Source: Novosphingobium sp. PhB165
GTDB taxonomy: Bacteria > Pseudomonadota > Alphaproteobacteria > Sphingomonadales > Sphingomonadaceae
NCBI RefSeq assembly: GCF_004341845.1
Contig: NZ_SLVB01000001.1
Span: 248,001 to 312,000, forward strand
Length of the DNA: 64,000 nucleotides
Direction: 5' to 3'
Shown: positions 34,341 through 43,647 of the stretch, one piece after another
How the letters are laid out: every line of letters begins with the position of its first letter
Numbering within the stretch: position 1 is the stretch's first letter
Notes under the pieces: generated by a model
Told to the model about the DNA's origin: nothing
What the model saw: the letters and a program-made list of their open reading frames with translations, nothing else
Database searches by the model: none
Translations under genes and position numbers: made by a program

Positions 34341-34429
34341 TTCGTCGCCCCCGCGAAGGCGGGGGCCCCGCTTCCTTCGCGCTACGTCTCAAGAACAAGC
34401 GGGGTCCCCGCCTTCGCGGGGACGACGGA
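34341..34429. repeat. Palindromic GC-rich repeat, copy 2
   Basis: Arms 34341-34373 and 34397-34429 are inverted (GTCGCCCCCGCGAAGGCGGG against its counterpart ending GGGGACGACG) around a ~23-nt loop. Read backwards, the element matches copy 1 at 26597-26681 over nearly its whole length. It lies between the convergent MFS transporter and oxyR. Confidence 0.8.
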
Positions 34430-34457
34430 CGAAATTACGTTGCAGACAGGCGCGACT

Positions 34458-35354
34458 TCAGCCCGCGCGCAGTTCGTCCGCTAGTAGGCGGAACTCTTCC
34501 GAACGCGGTGAATTCTTCCGCCAGACCAGCGCGATCTCTCGGTTGGCATGGGGGGAGATCAGCGGACGCGCCACGACATTGGTGCCGTTGAGAATCCCCG
34601 CATCGATTGCCATTTCCGGCAGCATGGTCAGCCCGAGTCCATTGTCGACCATCTGCACCAAAGTATGCAGGCTCGTGCCGATCATGGTGGCCGAGGCGCG
34701 CAGTTCGGGCCGGTTGCAGGCCGCCAGCGCGTGGTCCTTCAGGCAGTGCCCGTCTTCCAGCAGCAGCAGGCGATTCTCGTCGATGATGTCGGGGCCGACT
34801 TCCTCGGGCGGATTGCGCGGATCGTCGGCCGGGAAGGCGACGAAGAAGGCGTCCAGTTCGATCGTCTCCTTCTCCACTTCGCCCGTGGCATAGGGCAGGG
34901 CGAGCAGCACGCAGTCAGCGCGGCCGTGGTGGAGCGATTCGATGGCCGCCTGACTAGGCTCCTCACGCAGGAAGAGTTTGAGATTCGGCCGCTCGCGCCG
35001 CAGGCGGGGAAGCATGCGCGGCAGCAGAAACGGCGCGATCGTCGGGATCACGCTCATCCGCACTTCGCCAGAGAGCGGCTTGCCGCTCGACTGGACGAGG
35101 TCTGAAAGTTCCTCTGTCTCGCGCAGGACGCGGTGCGCCTTTTCAACCACCGCATTGCCCAGCGGCGTGAAGCGCACGGCGCGCTTGGTGCGTTCGACCA
35201 GCGTCACGCCCAGCAATACCTCAAGATCGCGCAGCCCCGCCGAAAGCGTCGATTGCGAGACGAAGCAGGCGTCTGCGGCACGGCCGAAGTGGCCATGCTC
35301 GTGAAGCGCGACGAGATACTGGAGCTGTTTGAGCGTGGGCTGATAGACGGTCAC
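34458..35354 (-). CDS. oxyR: Hydrogen peroxide-sensing LysR regulator OxyR
   Basis: OxyR is activated by peroxide through a disulfide. The 298-residue protein starts with the LysR helix-turn-helix (LKQLQYLVALHEHGHFGRAA, then VSQSTLSAGLRDLE). The redox pair is Cys204 and Cys213 in DGHCLKDHALAAC, with the same spacing as E. coli Cys199/Cys208, which distinguishes it from other LysR proteins. The GTG at 35352-35354 is the likely start because homologues begin near LPTLKQLQYL; a TTG at 35390 is an alternative, and neither has a clear ribosome-binding site. The usual target katG/ahpC genes are not adjacent. Confidence 0.92.
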   Translation of the reverse strand: MTVYQPTLKQLQYLVALHEHGHFGRAADACFVSQSTLSAGLRDLEVLLGVTLVERTKRAVRFTPLGNAVVEKAHRVLRETEELSDLVQSSGKPLSGEVRMSVIPTIAPFLLPRMLPRLRRERPNLKLFLREEPSQAAIESLHHGRADCVLLALPYATGEVEKETIELDAFFVAFPADDPRNPPEEVGPDIIDENRLLLLEDGHCLKDHALAACNRPELRASATMIGTSLHTLVQMVDNGLGLTMLPEMAIDAGILNGTNVVARPLISPHANREIALVWRKNSPRSEEFRLLADELRAG

Positions 35355-35419
35355 GCCCGGGCTATCGCACGAAGAGCCCTGTTTCGCCAACCGTTTGCTT
35401 GGTTACCGCCAGTGTGAAC

Positions 35420-35480
35420 GAGATTCAGGCGGAGGCGCGGAGCCCCGGCGGGACACCTCTGCACCTTCACGTCTCTGCGT
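35420..35480. repeat. Degenerate copy of a GGAGGCGCGGAG-type repeat
   Basis: GATTCAGGCGGAGGCGCGGAG resembles the left arm of the inverted repeat at 55156-55290 at 18 of 20 positions compared by eye, and the following CTCTGC/GTCTCTGCG blocks look like a decayed right arm. Confidence 0.4.
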
Positions 35481-35484
35481 GCAC

Positions 35485-35508
35485 AAAAAAGCCCGGCTTT
35501 CGCCGGGC
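35485..35508 (-). terminator. Intrinsic terminator of rnd
   Basis: On the minus strand GCCCGGC and GCCGGGC pair around GAAA and are followed by TTTTTT. It sits 7 bases after the rnd stop and separates rnd from oxyR. Confidence 0.85.
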
Positions 35509-35514
35509 CTTCGT

Positions 35515-36699
35515 TCATTCGTCCGCCGGAACATCCTCGACGCGGGTCATCTTGAGTTTGCCGTCCACCACCGCGAAGGCGAGCTTGCCTTCCACGAGGT
35601 CGAGCGCGTCATGGCCGAACACCTCGTAGCGCCAGCCTTCCAGAATCGGAAGGTTCTTGCGCACTCCGGCGGCCAGCAGTTCCAGTTCCTCGCTACGCGC
35701 GAGCAGGCGTGCGGCCACGTCGATCTCGCGCGAGCGGATCTTGAGCAGCAGCTTGAGAAGGTCGGCAACGAGCGCGCCTTCCTTGCCGAGCGGTGCACCG
35801 CGCGGCGCGCGCGGGGGCAGTTCGTCCTCGGGCATGGGCTCGGCCTTGGCGATGGTCGTCATGAGGCGTCTGCCGATGTCATTGTCCTTCCAGCCCTGCG
35901 AAAGGCCGCGCACTTTGGCGAGGTCGGCCTGCTGCTTGGGCGGGTGGCTGGCGATATCGGCCAGCGTTTCGTCACGGGCAATACGGCCGCGCGGGATGTT
36001 CTTGCCCTGGGCCTCGATTTCGCGCCACTCGGCAATCGCCTTGAGGCGGCCGAGCATGGTGGGATTGCGGCCAGCGGCCTTGATCCGCTTCCATGCCTCG
36101 GTCGGGTCGTTGCGGTAGTTGTCCGGATCGGCGAGCTTTTCCATTTCCTGGTCGAGCCACGCACCGCGTCCGGTCTTCATCAGACGCTTGAGGATCTTGG
36201 GGAAGATCTTGGCGAGATGGGTCACGTCGCCAATCGCATATTCGATCTGACGCTCGGTCAAGGGGCGGCGCGACCAGTCGGTGAAACGCGCGCCCTTGTC
36301 GATGGTGAGGCCCTGCCACGATTCGACGAGGTTCGAATAGCCGATCTGTTCGGACTGGCTGATCGCCATCATCGCGATCTGCGTATCGAAGATCGGGTGC
36401 GGGGTGCGGCCTGTGAAGTTGTAGATGATCTCCACGTCCTGGCCGCCCGCGTGGAAGACCTTCAGCACGTCCTCATTGTCGGTGAGAAGGTCCAGGAGTG
36501 GTGAAAGATCAAGGCCTTCGGCCTTGGGATCGACGGCGGCGGCTTCCTCCGTATTGGCGATCTGCACAAGGCACAGTTCGGGCCAATAGGTGTTCTCGCG
36601 CATGAACTCGGTGTCGACCGTCACGAAATCGGATTTCGCGAGGCGTTCGCACAGAGCCGTGAGCTCGTCCGTCTTTGTAATCAGAGGGTGAATGATCAT
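35515..36699 (-). CDS. rnd: Ribonuclease D
   Basis: RNase D is a 3'-5' exonuclease that trims tRNA 3' ends. The 394-residue protein has the DEDDy exonuclease motifs: VDTEFMRE (Asp29, Glu31), FHAGGQDVEI, FDTQIAM and YAIGDVTHL. HRDC-type helical repeats follow, including RNPTMLGRLKAIAEWRE. The ATG at 36697-36699 is chosen, as the conserved protein begins there (MIIHPLITKTDEL). Confidence 0.95.
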   Translation of the reverse strand: MIIHPLITKTDELTALCERLAKSDFVTVDTEFMRENTYWPELCLVQIANTEEAAAVDPKAEGLDLSPLLDLLTDNEDVLKVFHAGGQDVEIIYNFTGRTPHPIFDTQIAMMAISQSEQIGYSNLVESWQGLTIDKGARFTDWSRRPLTERQIEYAIGDVTHLAKIFPKILKRLMKTGRGAWLDQEMEKLADPDNYRNDPTEAWKRIKAAGRNPTMLGRLKAIAEWREIEAQGKNIPRGRIARDETLADIASHPPKQQADLAKVRGLSQGWKDNDIGRRLMTTIAKAEPMPEDELPPRAPRGAPLGKEGALVADLLKLLLKIRSREIDVAARLLARSEELELLAAGVRKNLPILEGWRYEVFGHDALDLVEGKLAFAVVDGKLKMTRVEDVPADE

Positions 36700-36792
36700 T
36701 GCGTCAGCGGCGTTACGCCGAACCGAGCAGGGGATCAATCTCCCCCGCTGGCCCGGGCCCCAAGTTTTGTCGGAGAAGTTCGACAGGAATGA

Positions 36793-38121
36793 CTATCGGC
36801 GGCGGAACAGGCGTTCCAGCAGGCCCGGGCGGCGCTCTTCCTCGATGGCGATGGTCTCGCGATCTACGAAGCGGCGGCGGAGCTGGGTGCCGGTCACGTG
36901 AATGCCGGGCGGTGGCAGGTGGAGGGCTTCCTCGTCCTCGACCCCGTTCTCAATGGGCGCGGTCTGGGCGGGGAAACGGACCATGTCGAGCGGAGCGTAG
37001 TCCTGCTCCTGGGCAGGGACAGCTTCGACGGAGGGTTCGAACTCCGAATGTTCGAATTCCGGCGTTTCCAATTCGTGCAGGCTGGCGCCCGAGGTTTCGG
37101 CTTCAGGTTGCTCAACATCCCAGTCTGTATCGCCGACATACGATGCGGCTGGGAACAGCGGTGCAGGGGCCTCCGGTTCGACGTCCTCCGACTCGTCCGA
37201 ATCGGAATAGGCTGTGAAGGGGGCTGCTGGCGGAAACGGATTGGCCAAGGGCGGCGGCGGCGCGAAAGGCGCGGCCGGAGAGGGGGCTGCGGCGGGCGCG
37301 GTGAACGGCGCGTGCTCGGCATCGAATACCGGCCTTGGCATGGCGGCAAGCTGCGCGCTCAGATCGAGCGGGCGGCGTAGCGGCGCAGGCTCGCGCCCGA
37401 AGGCGGCGCGCGGTGCCGCGGCGGCGACGTGTCCCTCGCGAGCCGTCACGGCCGGAGCTTCGAACCACGGATAGGATTCGTTGCTGCCCACCAGCACGGC
37501 CATCGCGCGCGGCAGTCCTTCGGTAAGGGCCTTGTCGCGCATGGCCTGATGGATCAGCACGGCCAGATAGCAGGCGCCGACTACATAGGCGCGGCGTTCG
37601 TCGGGCGTGGAGGCGCCGCTGAGGCAATGATGCTCCAGCGCGGCGATCACCGCGTTGAGATCGTCGAGCCCTTCCACGCGCAGGGCATCGTCGATGTCCT
37701 CGAACGCGCCCTGCCAGGCGATGGTGTTGCCTTGGTAGCCCGCGGAAATGCCGTCGCGGTCGGCATGGGAGAAGCCCCAGGCCTGATCGGTGTAATAGGT
37801 CGTTTCGAAGGCGAGCACCGGCGCGGCGCCAAGGCCTGCCTGCATGCCGCATATGTCGATACCGATGGCGGTGATGGGATCGCCCGGGCTGTCCAGTTCG
37901 CCGATCCGCTCGACAAGGCGGTCCCAGCCATCGACATTGAGATCGCTGGCGGCGATCGAGCGGAAGTGCGCGGGCAGGGACTGGCCATCGCCGCAGAGCC
38001 AGGCGAGTTCGGCCTTGAGGATGCGCGCGGCTTCGTCGGCGCCGCCTTCACGCACCATGGCCTCGATCGCGAGGCGGAATTGGGCTTCCGTCCTGCCGTC
38101 GATCGTGACGTCCGCCAGCAT
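36793..38121 (-). CDS. Unknown protein with globular N-terminus and Pro/Ala-rich acidic tail
   Basis: I do not recognise this 442-residue protein. Residues 1-215 look folded (helical start, then DGWDRLVERIGELDSPGDPI, GIDICGMQAGLG, TTYYTDQAWGFSHADRDG). Residues ~225-400 are low-complexity, rich in Pro, Ala and Glu, with no membrane helix or signal peptide. The C-terminus ends in a basic stretch (GLLERLFRRR). GGAG lies ~8 bases before the ATG. The layout suggests a cytoplasmic domain carried on a long flexible arm, but no function can be assigned. It is upstream of rnd on the same strand and divergent from aspS. Confidence 0.7.
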   Translation of the reverse strand: MLADVTIDGRTEAQFRLAIEAMVREGGADEAARILKAELAWLCGDGQSLPAHFRSIAASDLNVDGWDRLVERIGELDSPGDPITAIGIDICGMQAGLGAAPVLAFETTYYTDQAWGFSHADRDGISAGYQGNTIAWQGAFEDIDDALRVEGLDDLNAVIAALEHHCLSGASTPDERRAYVVGACYLAVLIHQAMRDKALTEGLPRAMAVLVGSNESYPWFEAPAVTAREGHVAAAAPRAAFGREPAPLRRPLDLSAQLAAMPRPVFDAEHAPFTAPAAAPSPAAPFAPPPPLANPFPPAAPFTAYSDSDESEDVEPEAPAPLFPAASYVGDTDWDVEQPEAETSGASLHELETPEFEHSEFEPSVEAVPAQEQDYAPLDMVRFPAQTAPIENGVEDEEALHLPPPGIHVTGTQLRRRFVDRETIAIEEERRPGLLERLFRRR

Positions 38122-38147
38122 TCTCGTTCTCCGTGTGACCCTTTGGG

Positions 38148-38178
38148 CCCGGCATAGGCTGCAATGGTTGATGCCGGG
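38148..38178. promoter_or_regulatory. Inverted repeat in the divergent promoter region of aspS
   Basis: CCCGGCAT, 15 nt, ATGCCGGG: an 8-bp perfect dyad 27 bases upstream of the unknown gene and 183 bases upstream of aspS. It could be an operator; no recognised regulator family fits. Confidence 0.3.
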
Positions 38179-38360
38179 TTACCGTGCAGTCCTTAGGCTC
38201 GATTAATCCCGCGCTCCGGCTGGCTGTCAGCCGCGCGAAAGCGTGGGAGAAGTGACCGCGCGACGCGCCGCGGCAATTCCATGTCTGGAAATAATGCGGC
38301 CACTCGACTAGGGGGCACGGCTTGCAACCTGTTTCAGACGAAGAGAAGCGCGAGCCCGCC

Positions 38361-40169
38361 ATGACTCATCCCTATCGCTCCCACACCTGCGGCGCCCTTG
38401 CCGCTGCCGAGGTCGGCCAGACCGTCCGCCTCTCGGGCTGGGTGCATCGCAAGCGCGATCACGGCGGCGTGCTCTTCGTCGATCTGCGCGATCACTACGG
38501 CATCACCCAGATCGTGACCGACAGTGATAGCCCGGCGCTGGCCGTGCTCGATTCGCTGCGCGTCGAATCGGTTGTCACCATCGAAGGCGAAGTGAAGGCC
38601 CGCAGTGCGTCGACCGTGAACCCGAACCTGCCGACCGGCGAGATCGAGGTCTATGCCCGCGCCGTCACCGTGCAGGCGAAGGCTGAAGAGCTGCCGATGC
38701 CGGTCGCCGGTGAGCAGGAATATCCCGAGGATATCCGCCTGCGCTACCGCTTCCTCGACCTGCGCCGCGAGACGCTGCACGCCAACATCGTGAAGCGCAC
38801 CAAGATCATCTCGGATATGCGCCGCAAGATGGAAGGCATCGGCTTCACCGAATACGCAACGCCGATCCTGACCGCCTCGTCGCCCGAAGGCGCGCGCGAC
38901 TTCCTGGTGCCCAGCCGCATTCACGCGGGCAAGTTCTACGCGCTGCCGCAGGCGCCGCAGCAGTACAAGCAGCTGCTGATGGTCGCCGGTTTCGACCGCT
39001 ACTTCCAGATCGCCCCCTGCTTCCGCGACGAGGACCCGCGCGCAGACCGTCTGCCGGGCGAGTTCTACCAGCTCGACCTCGAAATGAGCTTCGTCACGCA
39101 GGAAGAGATCTGGGAAACCATGGAGCCGGTGCTCCAGAGCGTCTTCGCAGACTTCGCCGAAGGCAAGCCGGTCACCCCGGCAGGTAGCTTCCGCCGTATT
39201 CCGCACGCCCAGTCGATGCTGGACTACGGTTCGGACAAGCCCGATCTGCGCAACCCGCTGATCATCAAGGACGTGACCGAGCACTTCGTCGAATCGGGCT
39301 TCGGCATCTTCGCGGGTATTGTCGCCAATGGCGGCGTGATCCGCGCGATCCCGGCTCCGGGTGCGGGCGCGGGCAGCCGCAAGTTCTTCGATGACATGAA
39401 CGTCTGGGCGCGCGGCGAAGGCTACTCCGGCCTTGGCTACATCAACATCAAGGACGGCGTCCCCGGCGGCCCGATCGCCAAGAACCACGGCGAGGAAAAG
39501 ACTGCCGCGCTGATCGAGGCGCTGGGTCTTGGCCCGAACGACGGCGTGTTCTTCGCTGCCGGCAAGGAAGAGCAGGCCGCCAAGCTGGCCGGTCTTGCCC
39601 GCATCCGCACCGGCGAGCAGCTGGACCTGATCGACAAGGACCGCTTCGAGCTGTGCTGGATCGTCGACTTCCCGTTCTACGAATGGGACGAAGACAACAA
39701 GAAGGTGGACTTCGCGCACAACCCGTTCTCGATGCCGCAGGGCGGCATGGAAGCGCTGGAAGGGCAGGATCCGCTGACGATCAAGGCGTATCAGTACGAC
39801 CTCGTCTGCAACGGCTTCGAAATCGCTTCGGGTTCGATCCGTAACCAGTCGCCCGAACTGATGGTCAAGGCCTTCGAAATGGTGGGCCTGACCAAGCAGG
39901 ACGTGGAAGATCGCTTCGGCGGCCTTTACCGCGCATTCCAGTACGGCGCCCCGCCGCACGGCGGCATGGCGGCCGGCGTGGACCGCATCGTCATGCTGCT
40001 CTGCGGTGCGCAGAACCTGCGCGAAGTGGCGCTGTTCCCGATGAACCAGCGCGCCGAAGACCTGCTGATGGGCGCGCCGACCCCGGCCGAGCCCAGGCAG
40101 CTTCGCGAACTGCATATGCGTGTGGTTGAGCCCCAGAAGCCGGCTGCACAGGCGCCTGCGCAGGGTTGA
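38361..40169 (+). CDS. aspS: Aspartyl-tRNA synthetase
   Basis: AspRS charges tRNA-Asp. The 602-residue class IIb enzyme has an N-terminal OB-fold, class II motif 2 in [18 protein letters not shown], the [11 protein letters not shown] segment, the bacterial GAD insertion (about residues 280-420), and motif 3 [13 protein letters not shown]. Whether it is discriminating or also charges tRNA-Asn cannot be told without knowing whether gatCAB and asnS are present. The ATG at 38361 is preferred to a TTG at 38322 because homologues begin with a similar short N-terminus. Confidence 0.97.
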   Translation: MTHPYRSHTCGALAAAEVGQTVRLSGWVHRKRDHGGVLFVDLRDHYGITQIVTDSDSPALAVLDSLRVESVVTIEGEVKARSASTVNPNLPTGEIEVYARAVTVQAKAEELPMPVAGEQEYPEDIRLRYRFLDLRRETLHANIVKRTKIISDMRRKMEGIGFTEYATPILTASSPEGARDFLVPSRIHAGKFYALPQAPQQYKQLLMVAGFDRYFQIAPCFRDEDPRADRLPGEFYQLDLEMSFVTQEEIWETMEPVLQSVFADFAEGKPVTPAGSFRRIPHAQSMLDYGSDKPDLRNPLIIKDVTEHFVESGFGIFAGIVANGGVIRAIPAPGAGAGSRKFFDDMNVWARGEGYSGLGYINIKDGVPGGPIAKNHGEEKTAALIEALGLGPNDGVFFAAGKEEQAAKLAGLARIRTGEQLDLIDKDRFELCWIVDFPFYEWDEDNKKVDFAHNPFSMPQGGMEALEGQDPLTIKAYQYDLVCNGFEIASGSIRNQSPELMVKAFEMVGLTKQDVEDRFGGLYRAFQYGAPPHGGMAAGVDRIVMLLCGAQNLREVALFPMNQRAEDLLMGAPTPAEPRQLRELHMRVVEPQKPAAQAPAQG

Positions 40170-40410
40170 TGAGAATACAGGGCAAGGCATGGGGCATGGG
40201 GCCCTCTCGCCTTGCTTCCGCTCCGGCGGCCACAATTTGCGGTGATTTCCCGGAAAACTCTGGGAATTGCGGCTGAATCGTGGATAAATCGGGCCATGGC
40301 GCTTCCGCGTCGTGATCGTATCTTACGTGCGAGGCTTGCCAGCGCCCGCCCCAGACATTAGGGCGACTGGCGAGATTACATCCTCTGGATTTTTGAAGGG
40401 GTCTATTCAA

Positions 40411-40647
40411 ATGAGCGATACCGCCGATCGGGTTAAGAAGATCGTCGTCGAACACCTGGGCGTCGAAGCCGACAAGGTGACCGAAGAAGCAAGCTTCATC
40501 GACGATCTGGGCGCTGACTCGCTCGACATCGTCGAGCTGGTCATGGCCTTCGAGGAAGAGTTCGGCGTCGAGATTCCGGACGATGCGGCCGAAAAGATCA
40601 GCACTGTCTCCGATGCGATCAAGTACATCGAAGAGAACAAGGGCTGA
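40411..40647 (+). CDS. acpP: Acyl carrier protein
   Basis: ACP carries growing acyl chains on 4'-phosphopantetheine attached to the Ser in the [12 protein letters not shown] motif. The 78-residue acidic protein is otherwise standard. The ATG has GAAGGGG ~9 bases upstream; the open frame extends upstream without homology. It precedes fabF by 171 bp, the usual acpP-fabF order. Confidence 0.98.
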   Translation: MSDTADRVKKIVVEHLGVEADKVTEEASFIDDLGADSLDIVELVMAFEEEFGVEIPDDAAEKISTVSDAIKYIEENKG

Positions 40648-40673
40648 TCCGGCCTACGGTCGATTTGGTGTTC

Positions 40674-40691
40674 CCGGTTACGGCCGGGATA
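40674..40691 (+). terminator. Weak hairpin between acpP and fabF
   Basis: TCCCGG (40674-40679) pairs with CCGGGA (40686-40691), followed by TACCTTTC. A second small hairpin CTGGC-TTTTC-GCCAG with TCGTATTTTT lies at 40765-40789. Either could attenuate acpP transcripts and help make acpP more abundant than fabF. Confidence 0.35.
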
Positions 40692-40818
40692 CCTTTCGGC
40701 TACTCGCGGATTGAAATCGACAGGCTCGACCTCTAAGGGGGCGGGCCTGTTGCCGTTTCTGCCGGCTGGCTTTTCGCCAGTCGTATTTTTCGGCCAATTG
40801 CTTTTTCGGAGAGCATGA

Positions 40819-42078
40819 ATGCGTCGTGTTGTCGTCACCGGACTTGGTCTTGTCACTCCGTTGGGAGCTGACGTCGAGACTGCCTGGGCCAACATCCTTG
40901 CCAGCAAGTCCGGCGCTGGCCCGATCACCCGCTTCGATGCGAGCGATCAGAAGTGCCAGATCGCCTGCGAGGTGAAGCCGGCCGACCACGAGTATGGCTT
41001 CGATGCCAACAAGCGTGTCGACCACAAGATTCAGCGCCAGGTCGATCCCTTCATCGTCTTCGGCATCGATGCCGCCGGTCAGGCGCTCGAAGATGCCGGG
41101 CTCACCGACATGAGCGAGGAAGACAAGCTCATGGCCGGCTGCTCGATCGGTTCGGGCATCGGCGGTCTGCCGGGAATCGAAAGCGAATCGCTGGTCCTGG
41201 CCGAAAAGGGCCCGGGCCGCGTCTCGCCGCACTTCGTGCACGGTCGCCTGATCAACCTGATCTCGGGTCAGGTCTCGATCAAGTATGGTCTCAAGGGTCC
41301 GAACCACGCGGTTGTTACCGCTTGCTCGACCGGTGCCCACTCGATCGGCGACGCCGCGCGCATGATCAAGGATGGCGATGCCGACATCATGCTGGCGGGC
41401 GGTGCCGAATCGACCATCTGCCCGATCGGCATTGCCGGCTTCGCACAGGCCCGCGCGCTCAACAGCAGCTACAACGACCGCCCCGAACAGGCGAGCCGCC
41501 CTTACGACAAGGATCGTGACGGCTTCGTCATGGGCGAAGGCGCGGGCGTTCTCGTTCTCGAAGAGTACGAACACGCCAAGGCGCGCGGTGCCAAGATCTA
41601 CTGCGAAGTGATCGGCTATGGCCTTTCGGGCGATGCCTTCCACGTCACCGCCCCGGAACCCACTGGCGACGGCGCTTACCGTTCGATGCAGATGGCGCTG
41701 AAGAAGGCGGGGATGACCCCGGCCGACATCGACTACATCAACGCCCACGGCACTTCGACCATGGCCGACACCATCGAACTCGGCGCCGTGCGCCGCCTGT
41801 TCGGCGATGCCATCGGCAGCGTCTCGATGAGCTCGACCAAGTCGGCCATCGGCCATCTGCTCGGCGGTGCCGGTGCGGTCGAATCGATCTTCTGCATCCT
41901 TGCGCTGCGCGACCAGATCGTTCCGCCGACGCTCAACCTCGACAACCCGGACGAGGGCTGCGAGGGCGTGGACCTTGTGCCGCACGTCGCGAAAAAGCGT
42001 GAGGTGCGTGCCGTGCTGAACAACTCGTTCGGCTTCGGCGGCACCAACGCCAGCCTGGTGATGCGCAAGATCGACTGA
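40819..42078 (+). CDS. fabF: 3-oxoacyl-[acyl-carrier-protein] synthase II
   Basis: FabF elongates acyl-ACP by decarboxylative condensation with malonyl-ACP. The 419-residue thiolase-fold protein has the catalytic triad in VVTACSTGAHSIGDA (Cys), INAHGTSTM (His) and SAIGHLLGGAG (His), plus the C-terminal FGFGGTNASLV. GGAGAG lies 5 bases upstream of the ATG. mltG follows 26 bp downstream. Confidence 0.97.
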   Translation: MRRVVVTGLGLVTPLGADVETAWANILASKSGAGPITRFDASDQKCQIACEVKPADHEYGFDANKRVDHKIQRQVDPFIVFGIDAAGQALEDAGLTDMSEEDKLMAGCSIGSGIGGLPGIESESLVLAEKGPGRVSPHFVHGRLINLISGQVSIKYGLKGPNHAVVTACSTGAHSIGDAARMIKDGDADIMLAGGAESTICPIGIAGFAQARALNSSYNDRPEQASRPYDKDRDGFVMGEGAGVLVLEEYEHAKARGAKIYCEVIGYGLSGDAFHVTAPEPTGDGAYRSMQMALKKAGMTPADIDYINAHGTSTMADTIELGAVRRLFGDAIGSVSMSSTKSAIGHLLGGAGAVESIFCILALRDQIVPPTLNLDNPDEGCEGVDLVPHVAKKREVRAVLNNSFGFGGTNASLVMRKID

Positions 42079-42104
42079 TCGACCGTCAAGAAAGTTCGCA
42101 GGCC

Positions 42105-43079
42105 ATGATGTCGCGGCGCAATTGGTTTCTCGTCGCGGCTCTTGGCCTGGCGGCGGTGATCGTCCTGTGGTCCTTCCTGGGCGGGTGGTATGGTTCCGGC
42201 CCGCTCAAGAAGGATACTCACTTCATCGTCCCCAACGGGGCAAGTCTTGCCGTTGTCGCGGATCGGCTGGAGAAGCAGGGCGTGATCGGCTCGGCCAACG
42301 GCTTTACGCTGCGTGCCCGCGTGTTCGGCGGCGGCAGTGCGATCAAGGCGGGCGAATTCGCGATTCCCGCCCATGCCAGCGCTTCGCGCGTGATGGCGAT
42401 CATCTCCAGCGACGAGGTTATCCGCCGCTTCGTAACCGTGCCGGAGGGGATGCCCTCGATCATGGTGCATGAGCGCCTGATGGCGCAGCAGCAGCTCACC
42501 GGCGATATTGCGGTGCCCGATGAGGGTTCCGTGCTGCCGGACAGCTACGCGTTCGGCGACGGTGAGAGCCGCGAGGCCGTCCTGCGCCGCATGCAGGCGG
42601 CGATGAGCCGCACTTTGGCCGAACTGTGGGACAAGCGCGCCGACGGCCTTGTGGTCAAGACGCCCGAACAGGCGATCATTCTTGCCTCGATCGTCGAGAA
42701 GGAAACCGGCAAGCCTTCCGAGCGCCGTATGGTCGCCGGTCTCTATTCCAATCGTCTGCGCATCGGCATGCCGCTTCAGGCGGATCCGACGATCATATAC
42801 CCGATCACCAAGGGCAAGGCGCTTGGCCGCCGCATCCTCGAATCCGAGATTCGTGCGGTAAACGATTACAATACCTACTCGATGGCCGGGCTGCCCAAGT
42901 ATCCGATCACCAATCCGGGCCGCGCCTCGATCGAGGCGGTGCTGCATCCGGCGGAGACCGGTGCGCTCTACATGGTGGCGGACGGCACCGGAGGCCATGC
43001 TTTCGCCTCGACGCTGGCAGAGCATAACCAGAACGTGAAGAAGTGGTTCGCGATCCGCCGCGCGCGGGGCGAAATCTGA
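42105..43079 (+). CDS. mltG: Endolytic transglycosylase MltG
   Basis: MltG cuts nascent glycan strands at the inner membrane and may set their length. The 324-residue protein has one N-terminal helix (LVAALGLAAVIVLWSFLGGW), a LysM-like region, and the YceG catalytic domain with Glu198/Glu200 in ILASIVEKETG. YPITNPGRASIEAVLHP is also conserved. Two adjacent ATGs (42105, 42108) are possible starts. The acpP-fabF-mltG order is common in alphaproteobacteria. Confidence 0.95.
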   Translation: MMSRRNWFLVAALGLAAVIVLWSFLGGWYGSGPLKKDTHFIVPNGASLAVVADRLEKQGVIGSANGFTLRARVFGGGSAIKAGEFAIPAHASASRVMAIISSDEVIRRFVTVPEGMPSIMVHERLMAQQQLTGDIAVPDEGSVLPDSYAFGDGESREAVLRRMQAAMSRTLAELWDKRADGLVVKTPEQAIILASIVEKETGKPSERRMVAGLYSNRLRIGMPLQADPTIIYPITKGKALGRRILESEIRAVNDYNTYSMAGLPKYPITNPGRASIEAVLHPAETGALYMVADGTGGHAFASTLAEHNQNVKKWFAIRRARGEI

Positions 43080-43084
43080 CAGGG

Positions 43085-43102
43085 CGGGAAGGGGACTTCC
43101 CG
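43085..43102. terminator. Hairpin between convergent mltG and membrane protein gene
   Basis: CGGGAAG pairs with CTTCCCG around GGGA, 6 bases after the mltG stop and 4 before the stop of the opposing gene. There is no U-run. Confidence 0.45.
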
Positions 43103-43105
43103 TCG

Positions 43106-43516
43106 TCAATGCAGCGTGCCGTCGGCCTTCTTGCGCCGGGCGTAGACGAGCGAGGCAAGGGCGATCCCGACGATCACCAGCGGGAAGATCGCCGAACTGG
43201 GCCCCTTCGCGCCGAGCATGTCGAAATCAAGAAAGCTCCAGGCGAACTGGACGATCACCGCCGTCAGCGAGAGCGCGAAGAAGGCCCAGGCCCATCCGCG
43301 CCGCATGAGCAGCAGCATCGCGCCAAACGTCCCGCTCCAGACCGCTACGGCATAGGCGCCCCAGGCCCAGGCGGGCATCTGCATGAAGGCGCGGGCGGTT
43401 ACCGGGTCGGTCTTCGCCAATTCGTCGAGATCGGCGCTGGCCTGCATGAGATAGGCGGCATCGCCCAGCAGGTTCCACAAGAGTATGGCCGTGGCGATGA
43501 TCCAGAACGTGCGCAT
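43106..43516 (-). CDS. Four-helix inner membrane protein, unknown
   Basis: This 136-residue protein has four predicted helices: FWIIATAILLWNLLGDAAYL, PAWAWGAYAVAVWSGTFGAM, WAFFALSLTAVIVQFAW and IFPLVIVGIALASLVYA. A short acidic loop (SADLDELAKTDP) lies after helix 1 and a basic tail (RRKKADG) at the end. It resembles small membrane proteins sometimes labelled sugar transporter, but that label is not supported by any motif I can see. It stands alone, convergent with mltG. Confidence 0.75.
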   Translation of the reverse strand: MRTFWIIATAILLWNLLGDAAYLMQASADLDELAKTDPVTARAFMQMPAWAWGAYAVAVWSGTFGAMLLLMRRGWAWAFFALSLTAVIVQFAWSFLDFDMLGAKGPSSAIFPLVIVGIALASLVYARRKKADGTLH

Positions 43517-43647
43517 GTTCGTCTCCCTAGGCGCACCACCCGTGGATATGGGTGTCGTGGCTAAGGACTTTGCCGTAGGGCCGAAGATCTTGCAATTGGG
43601 CGAGGGCAGGGATGTGAGCGAGTGTCCCGCTACGATGCAGAGGTGAA

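Noticed and set aside
26597..34429. The two GC-rich palindromes as a CRISPR array
   Set aside because: There are only two units, nearly 8 kb apart and in opposite orientation, with no regular spacers or cas genes.
40182..40217. A GCAAGGC/GCCTTGC hairpin after aspS as a terminator
   Set aside because: The stem is short with a long loop and no U-run; it may still contribute weakly.
38334..40235. A 633-codon minus-strand frame opposite aspS
   Set aside because: It is antisense to a conserved synthetase; composition is that of a GC-rich shadow frame.
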